From positions 1 to 59,942 of the forward strand of contig DJXD01000058.1 of assembly GCA_002449585.1 (NCBI GenBank): a DNA stretch of 59,942 nt, given 5' to 3'. Below, in pieces: positions 51,673 through 59,891 of this stretch. The translations under genes were made by a program, and so were the position numbers. Origin of the DNA: Ruminococcus sp. UBA7013 (GTDB lineage: Bacteria > Bacillota > Clostridia > Oscillospirales > Ruminococcaceae). The first letter of the stretch is position 1, and every line of letters starts with the position of its first letter. The notes under the pieces were generated by a model. That model was not told the origin of the DNA. It searched no databases and saw nothing but the letters and a program-made list of their open reading frames with translations.

Positions 51673-52315
51673 GCCGCTGAGAATCGCACTCACAAAAGGC
51701 AGACTAGAAAAAGATACGGTCAAATTACTCGAAAGTTTAGGCTATGACTGTACTGCTGTTCATGAAAAAGGCCGCAAGCTGATCCTTCCTGTTCCAGATG
51801 GAAATCTGGAAGTCGTGCTTGCTAAAGCCGCTGATGTTATTACTTATGTAGAACATGGTGTCTGTGATATGGGCGTGGTCGGAAAAGATACTCTCATGGA
51901 AATGAATGGCAAATTATTTGAATTAGTCAATCTTGGATTTGGCAAATGTAAATTTGCATTGGCTACTAAAAAAGATTATCCGTTCTATGATGGCTTTGGA
52001 ATTAAAACCATCGCTTCTAAATATCCCAATGTCACAAAAGCATTTTTTGAACAGAAAAATATGGACGTGGATATTATCAAGATCGAAGGTTCTGTAGAGC
52101 TTGCCCCTTTGCTTGGGCTTGCGGATGGAATTGTGGATATTGTCGAGACAGGTACAACACTAAAAGAAAATGGTCTCGAAGTCGTGGAAGATGTCGCCCA
52201 GATCTCCGCAAGGTTGATTGTGAATACTGTCAGCCTGAAAATGCGTCAGAAAGAAATTGAAACATTAGTCAGAAAAGTGGAGGAAAAAATCAATGCTGAA
52301 ACAAATTGTATGTGA
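51665..52315 (+). CDS. hisG: ATP phosphoribosyltransferase catalytic subunit (short form)
   Basis: The first histidine step: ATP plus PRPP to phosphoribosyl-ATP. At 216 residues it is the short form lacking the C-terminal regulatory domain, consistent with adjacent hisZ. Motifs: RIALTKGRLEKDTVKLLE, DVITYVEHGVCDMGVVGKDTL, IIKIEGSVELAPLLGLADGIVDIVETGTTLKENGL (PRPP-binding). GGAGG precedes the ATG. It overlaps hisD by 23 bases. Confidence 0.97.
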   Translation: MNKPLRIALTKGRLEKDTVKLLESLGYDCTAVHEKGRKLILPVPDGNLEVVLAKAADVITYVEHGVCDMGVVGKDTLMEMNGKLFELVNLGFGKCKFALATKKDYPFYDGFGIKTIASKYPNVTKAFFEQKNMDVDIIKIEGSVELAPLLGLADGIVDIVETGTTLKENGLEVVEDVAQISARLIVNTVSLKMRQKEIETLVRKVEEKINAETNCM

Positions 52316-53591
52316 TGGGGTTCAGGAATATGCATTCCTGAAAGAGCTCGAACGCCGTACCGGTGAAACAGATAAGAAAGTTTCTGAAATCGTTTCTGAA
52401 ATTATCGAAACCGTCAGAACCGGCGGCGATGAAGCCGTAAAAAATTATACGAAAAAATTTGATGGAAATCTTCCCCAGTATTATGAAGTACCCCGTGAAG
52501 TCATCAATGATGCATTAACACAAGCCGATCAGGATTTTGTACAGGCGTTATTAAATGCACAGGAAAATATTGCTGATTTTCATAACCGTCAGAAAGTACA
52601 GGGTTTTACTAATGCTCTGCCAAATGGCGTGATCCTCGGCCAGAGAGTCAGAGGACTGGAACGTGTCGGCCTGTATGTGCCCGGCGGAACAGCCGCTTAT
52701 CCGTCAAGCGTCCTGATGAATGCGATCCCTGCTAAAATCGCAGGTGTCAAAGAGATCATCATGGTAACACCCCCTTGTAAAGATGGTACGCCTAATAAAG
52801 ATATTTTAGTTGCCGCTGCGATCTGCGGCGTTGATCGAGTATTCCTGTCAGGCGGCGCACAGGCCATTGCTGCCCTCGCTTATGGAACAGAGGAAATCCC
52901 TAAAGTGGATAAAATCGTTGGCCCTGGAAATATCTTCGTCGCAACAGCTAAAAAATTATTATACGGTATTGTCGATATTGATATGATCGCTGGCCCTAGT
53001 GAAATCTTAGTCATGGCCGATGAAACTGCTGATCCCAAATTTGTCGCCGCTGATCTCATGTCACAGGCCGAACATGATAAATTAGCATCTGCCATTTTGA
53101 TCACTACAGATCCTACACTCCCTAATAAAGTAGAGACCGAAATCATCCGCCAAATGAATTATCTCGAAAGAAAAGAAATTATTGAAGCATCCCTTACTAA
53201 TTATGGCGCAATCTTGATTGCACAGTCTATTGATCAAGCTGTTGATCTGGCAAATGCCATTGCTCCGGAACATTTAGAGGTTGATATGAAAAATCCGCTG
53301 GAATATATCGGCAGGCTGGATAATGCCGGATCGGTCTTCTTAGGCTCTTATGCATCCGAACCGCTGGGCGATTATTATGCAGGCCCTAATCATGTGCTCC
53401 CTACTAGCGGAACTGCTAGATTTTTCTCTCCTCTCGGCGTGGATAGCTTTATCAAGCGTTCCAGTTATACATATTATACGCAAGATGCCCTCCGTCAAGC
53501 TAAAGATGATATTGTCCTGATCGCCAACAAAGAAGGATTAACTGCTCATGCTAATGCGATTAAAGTACGCTTTGAGGAGGCTTCCGAATGA
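52293..53591 (+). CDS. hisD: Histidinol dehydrogenase
   Basis: Oxidises histidinol to histidine in two NAD-dependent, zinc-assisted steps. 432 residues. Motifs: ERVGLYVPGGTAAYPSSVLMNAIPAKIAGV, KIVGPGNIFVATAKKLL, DMIAGPSEILVMAD, SQAEHD, APEHLEVDM and GPNHVLPTSGTARF with the catalytic Glu/His region. GGAGG lies upstream of the ATG inside the hisG 3' end. It has a four-base overlap with hisC. Confidence 0.97.
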   Translation: MLKQIVCDGVQEYAFLKELERRTGETDKKVSEIVSEIIETVRTGGDEAVKNYTKKFDGNLPQYYEVPREVINDALTQADQDFVQALLNAQENIADFHNRQKVQGFTNALPNGVILGQRVRGLERVGLYVPGGTAAYPSSVLMNAIPAKIAGVKEIIMVTPPCKDGTPNKDILVAAAICGVDRVFLSGGAQAIAALAYGTEEIPKVDKIVGPGNIFVATAKKLLYGIVDIDMIAGPSEILVMADETADPKFVAADLMSQAEHDKLASAILITTDPTLPNKVETEIIRQMNYLERKEIIEASLTNYGAILIAQSIDQAVDLANAIAPEHLEVDMKNPLEYIGRLDNAGSVFLGSYASEPLGDYYAGPNHVLPTSGTARFFSPLGVDSFIKRSSYTYYTQDALRQAKDDIVLIANKEGLTAHANAIKVRFEEASE

Positions 53592-54652
53592 GCTGGGAAA
53601 ATAATGTCCGCCGGGTTGTACCCTATACGCCCGGCGAACAGCCAAAACTATCAGATATTATCAAACTGAATACAAATGAAAATCCTTATCCCCCTGCACC
53701 CGGTGTGCAAAAAATCCTTGATGATTTCCATCTTGCAAAAATGCGTTTATATCCTGATCCCAATGCACAGATCTTGATTGATGCATTAGCAAAAACCTAT
53801 CATGTCAAATCTTCACAAATCTTTGTCGGTGTCGGCTCGGATGATGTCATCTCTATGGCCTTCTTGACATTCTTTAATTCTGATAGACCTATTTTATTCC
53901 CTGATGTCACTTATTCTTTCTATGATGTTTGGGCAGATGTTTATAAAATCCCTTATCAAACTGTCAAATTGACAGAAGATTTCAGGATCAATCCCGAAGA
54001 TTATAAAATTCCGAATGGCGGCATTATCTTCCCGAATCCTAATGCCCCTACAGGTGTGCTGGAATCACTTGACTTGATCGAAGAAATTTTACAGGAAAAT
54101 CCTGACAGTGTTGTGATCATTGATGAAGCCTATATTGATTTTGGCGGTGAGAGCTGTCTTCCGCTTCTCGAAAAATATGAAAATCTGCTTGTCGTGCAAA
54201 CATATTCCAAATCCAGAAGCATGGCAGGAATGCGGATCGGTTATGCAATCGGCTCGGAAAAGCTGATCCAGTACCTCAATGATGTAAAATTCTCTGTCAA
54301 TTCCTATACTATGAATCACCTGACATTGCTATGTGGAGCGGAAACACTCAAAGATCCGGATTATTTCAGATCCTGCACAGGGAAAATCATTGAAACCCGT
54401 GAAGCATCTAAGAAAAAATTAGCAGAATTAGGCTTTGTCTTTCCGGATTCAAAAAGTAATTTCATTTTTGCAAGCCATCCGGATTATGATGCAGGTGTGA
54501 TTTTTGAGAAATTAAAACAGAGAAAAATCTTTGTCCGCTATTGGAATAAGCCAAGAATCAGCCAGCACATGAGAATCACAGTCGGCACTCCCGAAGAAAT
54601 GCAGAAATTATTCTCTGCTCTCGAAGAAATCATTGCAGAACTGAATTCTTGA
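53588..54652 (+). CDS. hisC: Histidinol-phosphate aminotransferase
   Basis: A PLP enzyme converting imidazole-acetol phosphate and glutamate to histidinol phosphate. 354 residues, fold type I. Motifs: KLNTNENPYPPAPGV, FPNPNAPTGV, VVIIDEAYIDFGG and the PLP-Lys segment VVQTYSKSRSMAGMRIGYAIG; the C-terminal Arg region is in QHMRITVGTPEEM. GAGGAGG precedes the ATG. After hisC the operon is interrupted by two small zinc-ribbon genes before hisB. Confidence 0.97.
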   Translation: MSWENNVRRVVPYTPGEQPKLSDIIKLNTNENPYPPAPGVQKILDDFHLAKMRLYPDPNAQILIDALAKTYHVKSSQIFVGVGSDDVISMAFLTFFNSDRPILFPDVTYSFYDVWADVYKIPYQTVKLTEDFRINPEDYKIPNGGIIFPNPNAPTGVLESLDLIEEILQENPDSVVIIDEAYIDFGGESCLPLLEKYENLLVVQTYSKSRSMAGMRIGYAIGSEKLIQYLNDVKFSVNSYTMNHLTLLCGAETLKDPDYFRSCTGKIIETREASKKKLAELGFVFPDSKSNFIFASHPDYDAGVIFEKLKQRKIFVRYWNKPRISQHMRITVGTPEEMQKLFSALEEIIAELNS

Positions 54653-54660
54653 TCATCAAG

Positions 54661-54674
54661 ATAAATCAGAATTT
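54661..54674. repeat. Inverted-repeat copy of the AAATTCTGATTTAT motif
   Basis: ATAAATCAGAATTT here is the exact reverse complement of 54914-54927. The pair encloses the first small zinc-ribbon gene. Confidence 0.7.
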
Positions 54675-54700
54675 ATGCAACATCAAAAAGTGAGAATATT

Positions 54701-54913
54701 ATGGACAATATAACTGAAAACAAAATAACGAAAGAACCTCAAGAACTTATCATAGACCAGTTTAGACCCTATGATTTATGGCTGTCTGGTCGATGCCCCG
54801 TTTGTAACCAAGTATATGCAGGTGATGCATATAACAAAGTACATGAGGGGCGGTTAATTCTACATATTCATTGTAAAAAATGTAATCAGGTTCTTATTGC
54901 CAGAAAATTATAA
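54701..54913 (+). CDS. Small zinc-ribbon protein (first his-operon passenger)
   Basis: 70 residues, soluble, with two Cys pairs: GRCPVCNQVY at about 31-39 and HCKKCNQVL at about 58-63, a likely single zinc ribbon. The N terminus is acidic and polar. It is more A/T-rich in codon choice than the his genes around it. It lies between hisC and hisB and is bracketed by a 14-base inverted repeat (54661-54674 and 54914-54927). I do not recognise a family. It may be an accessory insertion carried with the operon. Confidence 0.65.
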   Translation: MDNITENKITKEPQELIIDQFRPYDLWLSGRCPVCNQVYAGDAYNKVHEGRLILHIHCKKCNQVLIARKL

Positions 54914-54927
54914 AAATTCTGATTTAT
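54909..54927. repeat. Central copy of the his-operon repeat
   Basis: Bases 54909-54922 (TATAAAAATTCTGA) are repeated directly at 55195-55208. Bases 54914-54927 are inverted at 54661-54674. The copy overlaps the stop codon of the first small gene. Confidence 0.7.
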
Positions 54928-54962
54928 TGCAGGAACACTTTTCCTAAATGGGAGTTATTTTT

Positions 54963-55199
54963 ATGAGTGATATAATTCGTGAACCAATATCAGAACGATC
55001 AATTTCCTGTATGTGTGGCAAAGGAAAAATCATACACAGAAAAGTAGAAGTTTTTAATCTGCGTTCAACATGGGGAACATATGACGATGAATATATAATT
55101 GACTGTGTCGATTGTAAAGCAAAAGGCTACATCATTACTTTTGACACGGAATCTCATGAACGGTTTCTGATGAAAAAAGTCATGAAGATTGATATATAA
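54963..55199 (+). CDS. Small Cys-pair protein (second his-operon passenger)
   Basis: 78 residues from ATG 54963 (GGGAG eight bases upstream; the earlier ATG at 54948 is less likely). Two Cys pairs, CMCGKGK at about 16 and DCVDCKAKGY at about 48, suggest one zinc site. The C terminus is basic and helical. It has the same unusual position as the preceding small gene. It is bracketed by a perfect 14-base direct repeat TATAAAAATTCTGA (54909-54922 and 55195-55208). Function unknown. Confidence 0.65.
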   Translation: MSDIIREPISERSISCMCGKGKIIHRKVEVFNLRSTWGTYDDEYIIDCVDCKAKGYIITFDTESHERFLMKKVMKIDI

Positions 55200-55208
55200 A
55201 AATTCTGA
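55195..55208. repeat. Third copy of the his-operon repeat
   Basis: A direct 14-base repeat of 54909-54922, overlapping the stop codon of the second small gene just before hisB. Confidence 0.7.
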
Positions 55209-55221
55209 AAAAGGTGAAAAT

Positions 55222-55803
55222 ATGATAACTGCAACCGTCACAAGAACATCAAAAGAAACAGATATTACTGTTAAACTCCTCCCGCAAGACGGGAAAATGG
55301 AAATTTCCACCGGAATCGGCTTTTTTGATCATATGCTGACAGCCTTATCTATGCATAGTGGCATTCCGATGAAAATTCATGCTGTAGGAGATATTCATGT
55401 GGATGCTCATCATACTGTCGAAGATACTGGCATTGTTCTCGGTCAGGCATTCGCAAAGGCTCTCGGCGATAAATCCGGCATTGTCCGCTATGGATCGGCA
55501 TATATTCCTATGGATGAAAGCCTTGCATTTTGCAGTCTGGATATTTGTAATAGGCCGTTTCTTGTCTTTAATGCGGATTTTACAAATCCCATGATCGGCG
55601 CATATGATACCTGCCTGACAGAGGAATTTATGAGAGCATTCGCATTTAATGCCGGCATTACACTGCATTGCAATGTACTTTATGGAAAGAATGATCATCA
55701 TAAGACAGAGGCATTATATAAAGCCTTAGCACATGCGCTGAAAATCGCTTCTGCTCCGGCGGAATCCGGAAAAACGCTATCAACGAAAGGAATACTTGGC
55801 TAA
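55222..55803 (+). CDS. hisB: Imidazoleglycerol-phosphate dehydratase
   Basis: Dehydrates imidazoleglycerol phosphate to imidazole-acetol phosphate; Mn-dependent and monofunctional (no phosphatase domain). 193 residues from ATG 55222, with AAGGTG five bases upstream; the frame opens earlier at 55189 inside the previous gene. Motifs: GIGFFDHMLTALSMHSG, DVDAHHTVEDTGI-like DAHHTVEDTGIVLGQA and KNDHHKTEALYKALAHAL with the metal-binding His/Glu residues. Confidence 0.96.
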   Translation: MITATVTRTSKETDITVKLLPQDGKMEISTGIGFFDHMLTALSMHSGIPMKIHAVGDIHVDAHHTVEDTGIVLGQAFAKALGDKSGIVRYGSAYIPMDESLAFCSLDICNRPFLVFNADFTNPMIGAYDTCLTEEFMRAFAFNAGITLHCNVLYGKNDHHKTEALYKALAHALKIASAPAESGKTLSTKGILG

Positions 55804-56405
55804 TGATTGCAATTATTGATTATGGTGCTGGAAATATTTTCAGCGTCAAGAATGCACTGGATTATTTAGGTCTTGAAAATCAGCTGACAGATGATATTGC
55901 TTTGATCGAAAAGGCAGATAAAATATTTCTTCCGGGCGTGGGTGCATTCCCCAGTGCTATGAAGATGTTAGAAAGTAAGAATCTGATTTCTGTCCTGAAA
56001 GAACAGGCACAGAAAAAGCCATTTTTAGGAATTTGTCTCGGAATGCAGATGCTATTATCCAAAAGCTATGAATTTGAAGAATGTGACGGCTTGGATTTGA
56101 TTCCGGGGACAGTGGATAAAATCCCGGCTTCTGATCTGATCATTCCGCATATGGGCTGGAATAAATTAGAAATTCAGAATGATTGCCCATTATTGAAGAA
56201 TCTGCCAGAAGAAGCTTATGTTTATTTTGTGCATTCTTATATGGCGACATGTGCAGATGAAAAAAATCTATCCGCATGGGTAGAATATGGCGGAAAAGTG
56301 CCGGCTTTGATTACGGATCATAAATATGTATTTGGTGCGCAGTTCCATCCCGAAAAAAGCGGAGATGTTGGTTTGCAGATTCTGAAAAATTTTGCAGATC
56401 TATAA
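55803..56405 (+). CDS. hisH: Imidazole glycerol phosphate synthase, glutaminase subunit
   Basis: Class I glutamine amidotransferase supplying ammonia to HisF. 200 residues. IIDYGAGNIFSVKNAL at the N terminus, the catalytic Cys in PFLGICLGMQMLLSKS, VYFVHSYMA, and the His/Glu pair in FGAQFHPEKSGDVGL complete the triad. The ATG overlaps the hisB stop by one base. Confidence 0.97.
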   Translation: MIAIIDYGAGNIFSVKNALDYLGLENQLTDDIALIEKADKIFLPGVGAFPSAMKMLESKNLISVLKEQAQKKPFLGICLGMQMLLSKSYEFEECDGLDLIPGTVDKIPASDLIIPHMGWNKLEIQNDCPLLKNLPEEAYVYFVHSYMATCADEKNLSAWVEYGGKVPALITDHKYVFGAQFHPEKSGDVGLQILKNFADL

Positions 56406-56430
56406 AAAATAAATAAAGGAAGATTTGACT

Positions 56431-57144
56431 ATGATTATTTTACCTGCTATTGATATTAAAGATGGAAACTGTGTGCGATTAGTCCGGGGAGATTATGGCA
56501 CGGCGCACAAAGTCGCTGATGATTATATGAAAACCGCTCAAAGTTTTATTCAGGCTGGTGCAGAATGGATTCATATGGTCGATCTGGATGGCGCAAAAGA
56601 TGCCAAGCCCATCAATACAGAAATTTTTCTCGATGTTGCCAAAAATACACCCCTGAAAGTCGAAATTGGTGGCGGTATCCGGAATATGGATGCGATTGAA
56701 TTATATTTATCCGGTGGGATAGCAAGAGTCATTCTCGGATCTGTTGCGCTGAAAAATCCGGCATTAGTAGAGGAAGCTGTAAAAGAATATCATGAACGAA
56801 TTGCCGTCGGCATTGATGCGAAAAATGGCTTTGTTGCCGTTGAAGGCTGGCTTGATACTTCTGAAGCAGATTATATTTCACTTGCAAAAGAAATGCAGAA
56901 AATGGGAGTGGAAACCATCATTTTCACAGATATTTCCAAAGATGGGACATTATCAGGAGTGAATCAGGAACAGCTGAAAGCTCTGCATGATGCCGTAAAA
57001 TGCAATATCATTGCAAGCGGCGGCGTTCATACCATGGAAGATATTAAAGCCTGTGCAAAGATGGGTTTATATGGCACGATCTGCGGAAAATCGCTTTATC
57101 AAGGGACATTAGATCTCAGGGAAGCGATCAGTTATACAAGATAA
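56431..57144 (+). CDS. hisA: ProFAR isomerase (phosphoribosylformimino-5-aminoimidazole carboxamide ribotide isomerase)
   Basis: A TIM-barrel Amadori isomerase of histidine synthesis. 237 residues from ATG 56431 (AAGGAAG eight bases upstream; a TTG two codons earlier is less likely). Motifs: ILPAIDIKDGNCVRLVRGD with catalytic Asp, MVDLDGAK, EIGGGIRN, GIDAKNGFVAVEGW and FTDISKDGTLSG with the second Asp, plus the ASGGV phosphate loop. Confidence 0.96.
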   Translation: MIILPAIDIKDGNCVRLVRGDYGTAHKVADDYMKTAQSFIQAGAEWIHMVDLDGAKDAKPINTEIFLDVAKNTPLKVEIGGGIRNMDAIELYLSGGIARVILGSVALKNPALVEEAVKEYHERIAVGIDAKNGFVAVEGWLDTSEADYISLAKEMQKMGVETIIFTDISKDGTLSGVNQEQLKALHDAVKCNIIASGGVHTMEDIKACAKMGLYGTICGKSLYQGTLDLREAISYTR

Positions 57145-57163
57145 TCAGAAAGGAGCGTGAAAT

Positions 57164-57922
57164 ATGCTTGCAAAAAGAATTATTCCCTGTCTGGATGTGC
57201 GTGATGGGAAAGTCGTCAAAGGCGTGAATTTCGAGGGTATCCGGGAAGTAGGCGATCCTGTCGCATGCGCAGAAGAATATAACAGACAGGGCGCAGATGA
57301 AATTGTATTCTATGATATTACAGCATCTCATGAAGGCCGTGGCGTTATGCTGGATGTTGTCAGAGAAACCGCAAAGAAAGTATTTGTTCCGCTGACAGTC
57401 GGCGGCGGAATCAAGACCGTGGATGATATCAGGGAAACACTCAGAGCCGGCGCAGATAAAGTATCTGTCAATTCTCAGGCGGTACAGAATCCGCAGTTAA
57501 TCCGGGATGGTGCGGATATTTTCGGCAGTCAGTGCATTTGTGTTGGCATTGATGCAAAAAAAACATCCGCCGGAAATTGGACAGTTTACATCAATGGCGG
57601 AAGAATTGATATGCATCTTGATCTTTTGGATTGGGTCAAGCAGATCGAACAGCTGGGAGCTGGGGAAATTTGTCTGAATTCGATTGATACAGATGGCGTA
57701 AAACAGGGGTTTGATCTGCCTATGCTGAAAGCTGTAGTTGATGCAGTCAATATTCCCGTGATCGCAAGCGGCGGTGCTGGAAAATTAGAGCATTTTGCAG
57801 AAGCATTTCAAAAAACAGATTGTTCCGCAGCATTAGCGGCATCTCTGTTTCATTTCAAAGAATTGACTGTGAATGAAGTCAAGACAGATTGCCGAAACAA
57901 AAATATTATCGTCAGAACATGA
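57164..57922 (+). CDS. hisF: Imidazole glycerol phosphate synthase, cyclase subunit
   Basis: A TIM-barrel cyclase that with HisH forms imidazoleglycerol phosphate and AICAR. 252 residues. Motifs: RIIPCLDVRDGKVVKGVNFEG with catalytic Asp, DEIVFYDITAS, LTVGGGIKTVDDI, SVNSQAV, CVGIDAKK, LNSIDTDGVKQGFDL with the second Asp, and PVIASGGAG. AAAGGAG precedes the ATG. Confidence 0.97.
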   Translation: MLAKRIIPCLDVRDGKVVKGVNFEGIREVGDPVACAEEYNRQGADEIVFYDITASHEGRGVMLDVVRETAKKVFVPLTVGGGIKTVDDIRETLRAGADKVSVNSQAVQNPQLIRDGADIFGSQCICVGIDAKKTSAGNWTVYINGGRIDMHLDLLDWVKQIEQLGAGEICLNSIDTDGVKQGFDLPMLKAVVDAVNIPVIASGGAGKLEHFAEAFQKTDCSAALAASLFHFKELTVNEVKTDCRNKNIIVRT

Positions 57923-57937
57923 TAAGGAGGCCTCAAT

Positions 57938-58297
57938 ATGGATTTTACGAGCGAAAATTTTAAGAGGAGAATTGAACCGTTTAAATTTAGTTCTCAAGAT
58001 GGTCAGCATATGCTATATTTAGATACAGCAGATGGCTATCTGGAAACCGTATTCAAAACCAGAGCGGATGACGGCTTTGAAGGAAATGGCTATGATTGGG
58101 AAGCATTGGCGGAAATTTTCTTAGCTGAAATTTATGAGGGAGAAGATGACAGCTTTGAATTTGATTGTGAAGCAGGCGCATTTATTGTATATTCTGAAGA
58201 TGGAAAATCATTGGCAGAATTTGCGCTTGCCTTCAAAGAAGCCTGTGAAGATTCGAATTTGATCGCTGATCTGTTCAGCCGTGCAGAACTCAGATAA
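57938..58297 (+). CDS. Imm51-family immunity protein
   Basis: A 119-residue acidic protein matching Imm51 of polymorphic-toxin systems: RADDGFEGNGYDWEALAEIFLAE in the middle, FDCEAGAFIVYSEDG, then LAEFALAFKEAC and DLFSRAEL at the end. Imm51 proteins are predicted to neutralise a contact-dependent toxin. No toxin, secretion or LXG/WXG gene is nearby; it lies between hisF and hisI with AAGGAGG before the ATG, so it is expressed with histidine genes. It may be an orphan immunity gene or have another role. Confidence 0.82.
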   Translation: MDFTSENFKRRIEPFKFSSQDGQHMLYLDTADGYLETVFKTRADDGFEGNGYDWEALAEIFLAEIYEGEDDSFEFDCEAGAFIVYSEDGKSLAEFALAFKEACEDSNLIADLFSRAELR

Positions 58298-58310
58298 AGG
58301 AGATTTGATT

Positions 58311-58658
58311 ATGCAGGTAAATCTGAATGATCTGGAAAAATATTTTATCAAAAGCGATCTGATCCCGGCCATTGCCGTAGATGTCAATACTAAACAAGTC
58401 CTGATGCTGGCTTATATGAATCAAGAAAGTCTGAAAAAAACGCTGGAAACAGGTTATACTTGGTATTGGAGCAGATCCAGACAGGAACTTTGGAATAAAG
58501 GCGCAACCAGTGGCCATTTACAAAAAGTGATTTCTATCTTTGCGGACTGTGATGATGATACTTTGCTGATCTATGTCGAACAGATCGGAAATGCTTGCCA
58601 TACTGGCGCATATAGCTGTTTTTTTAAACAGATCTACGGAAATCCAGAAGTAAAATAA
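58311..58658 (+). CDS. hisI: Phosphoribosyl-AMP cyclohydrolase
   Basis: Opens the adenine ring of phosphoribosyl-AMP in histidine synthesis; zinc and magnesium dependent. 115 residues from ATG 58311 (AAAGGAG eight bases upstream; the frame opens at 58281 inside the imm51 gene). Motifs: VLMLAYMNQESLKKTLETG, WYWSRSRQELWNKGATSGH, FADCDDDTLLIYVEQIGNACHTG. It ends where the HisE domain would start in HisIE fusions, so it is HisI only. Confidence 0.96.
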   Translation: MQVNLNDLEKYFIKSDLIPAIAVDVNTKQVLMLAYMNQESLKKTLETGYTWYWSRSRQELWNKGATSGHLQKVISIFADCDDDTLLIYVEQIGNACHTGAYSCFFKQIYGNPEVK

Positions 58659-58762
58659 TCTAGTATCTGTAAAATTAGCAACCCTGTTTTGATTTCAAAA
58701 ATTAGTCACAAATGATATTCTTTCTGAATAGGATATAATATCACTAAGACAGGAGGGCTATT

Positions 58763-59572
58763 ATGAATTTTGATACATCACCCATGGCTGATGAATTTGA
58801 CCGCCGTCCCGGTGGGCATCATGCTGTTCCGATTAAAGTCAATCGTGTATTTGACAGCTGTAGTGATAGAGATTGTATTTCCAATGTACCTGTCATTTTG
58901 GACAGTGGGGAATTACCCTGCAATGTGCAGTTAGTCAAGAGTAAATGCGTCAGAGTGGCAGATGTCTGCATGAGAATCGAGCCAGTGCCGTTTAACAGAG
59001 GATTTTATAATATTGATCTGACATTTACTTTCAGAGTAGAATTATTAGCATATACATGCGCCTGTGATCAGCCGAAGGTGCTTCATGGAACAGTTTATGC
59101 AAGCAAAAGCAGCATTTTATATGGCAGTGAATCCAATACCCAGACATTCTATAGTAATGGCTGCCATGTAGGCGCAACTGATGAATGCTGTGAAGTGATT
59201 AATCTGCCTACAGCAAATGTTCAGGTCGTGCCGCCACTCGCATTGGAAACAAAAATAGGCACAGTCTGCCGGCAATGTGATCCTTGTCAAAAGCCTGATA
59301 CTCTTCCGCCTACCATGCGGACTGTCATCATGACATTGGGTTTATTCTCTGTGATCGAGCTGACACGGCCTGTCACGATTATGGTTCCTACGCTGGATTA
59401 TAATATTCCTTCAAAAGAATGCACGATTGACACAGAAACACCCTGTGCCGTATTTGATAAAATGCGGTTTCCCACAGAAGAATTTTCTCCGCAGACTTTG
59501 AATGATAATGCAGAACATCGCCCCGGAGGTGAGATGCATCCGGGATGCGGATGTGACAGACCTGTATCATGA
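58763..59572 (+). CDS. Conserved Cys-rich protein of clostridia, function unknown
   Basis: 269 residues, no signal peptide or membrane helix, about eighteen cysteines. It fits a family I recall from many spore-forming Clostridia: IKVNRVFDSCSDRDCI near the start, EPVPFNRGFYNIDLTFTFRVEL, ILYGSESNTQTF, then TVIMTLGLFSVIELTRPVTIMVPTLDYNIPSKECT and DKMRFPTEEFSPQ. The C terminus is CGCDRP. A structural role in the coat or exosporium has been my guess from the Cys pattern, not a known function. GGAGGG lies six bases before the ATG; a strong terminator follows. Confidence 0.78.
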   Translation: MNFDTSPMADEFDRRPGGHHAVPIKVNRVFDSCSDRDCISNVPVILDSGELPCNVQLVKSKCVRVADVCMRIEPVPFNRGFYNIDLTFTFRVELLAYTCACDQPKVLHGTVYASKSSILYGSESNTQTFYSNGCHVGATDECCEVINLPTANVQVVPPLALETKIGTVCRQCDPCQKPDTLPPTMRTVIMTLGLFSVIELTRPVTIMVPTLDYNIPSKECTIDTETPCAVFDKMRFPTEEFSPQTLNDNAEHRPGGEMHPGCGCDRPVS

Positions 59573-59579
59573 ACAGAAA

Positions 59580-59612
59580 CAGACGGCACAAAATGCCGTC
59601 TGCTTTTTTTTC
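59580..59612 (+). terminator. Strong terminator after the Cys-rich gene
   Basis: CAGACGGCA (59580-59588) pairs with TGCCGTCTG (59594-59602), loop CAAAA, followed after one C by nine Ts. Confidence 0.95.
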
Positions 59613-59621
59613 AGAAACTAG

Positions 59622-59674
59622 TGACAAATCAGAAGCAATATGTTATAATAAAATTATAGAGAGGAGATCTTCGT
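59622..59674 (+). promoter_or_regulatory. Orphan promoter and ribosome site cut off by a mobile-element end
   Basis: GTGACA (59622-59627), 16 bases, TATAAT (59644-59649), then GAGAGGAG (about 59658-59665), a good ribosome-binding site. No start codon follows; instead the element-like terminus begins at about 59673. The gene it once drove is probably beyond the element. Confidence 0.6.
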
Positions 59675-59891
59675 CAACTACCCACCGCCTAAGAGGTGGG
59701 GGCTTGTCAGTATCCGGTAGTGCAGACGATTTTTAAAATCTCCTACCTCTTTAGAACGCCGTCCGGCGGACTGACCCAACATCGTGGGGCAGTTGACATT
59801 GCCCCTTACACCAAAGATATGCTCTGATGTAACTGTAAGTGTCCGATGGTTTTCTTACAGATTCGTGATCCTGACTCCTTTTTACGGAAGA
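59673..59891 (-). mobile_element. IS200/IS605-type element right end with omega-RNA-like region
   Basis: On the minus strand the sequence approaches a terminus reading GGCGGTGGGTAGTTGAC, preceded by the hairpin CCCACC/GGTGGG (59681-59686 with 59695-59700). Upstream of it lie further hairpins, including GGGGCA/TGCCCC (59786-59791 with 59800-59805) and GTCC/GGAC at 59761-59771. This layout is that of TnpB-element right ends, where the guide (omega) RNA scaffold lies between the tnpB stop and the terminus. Call rests on pattern resemblance. Confidence 0.5.
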
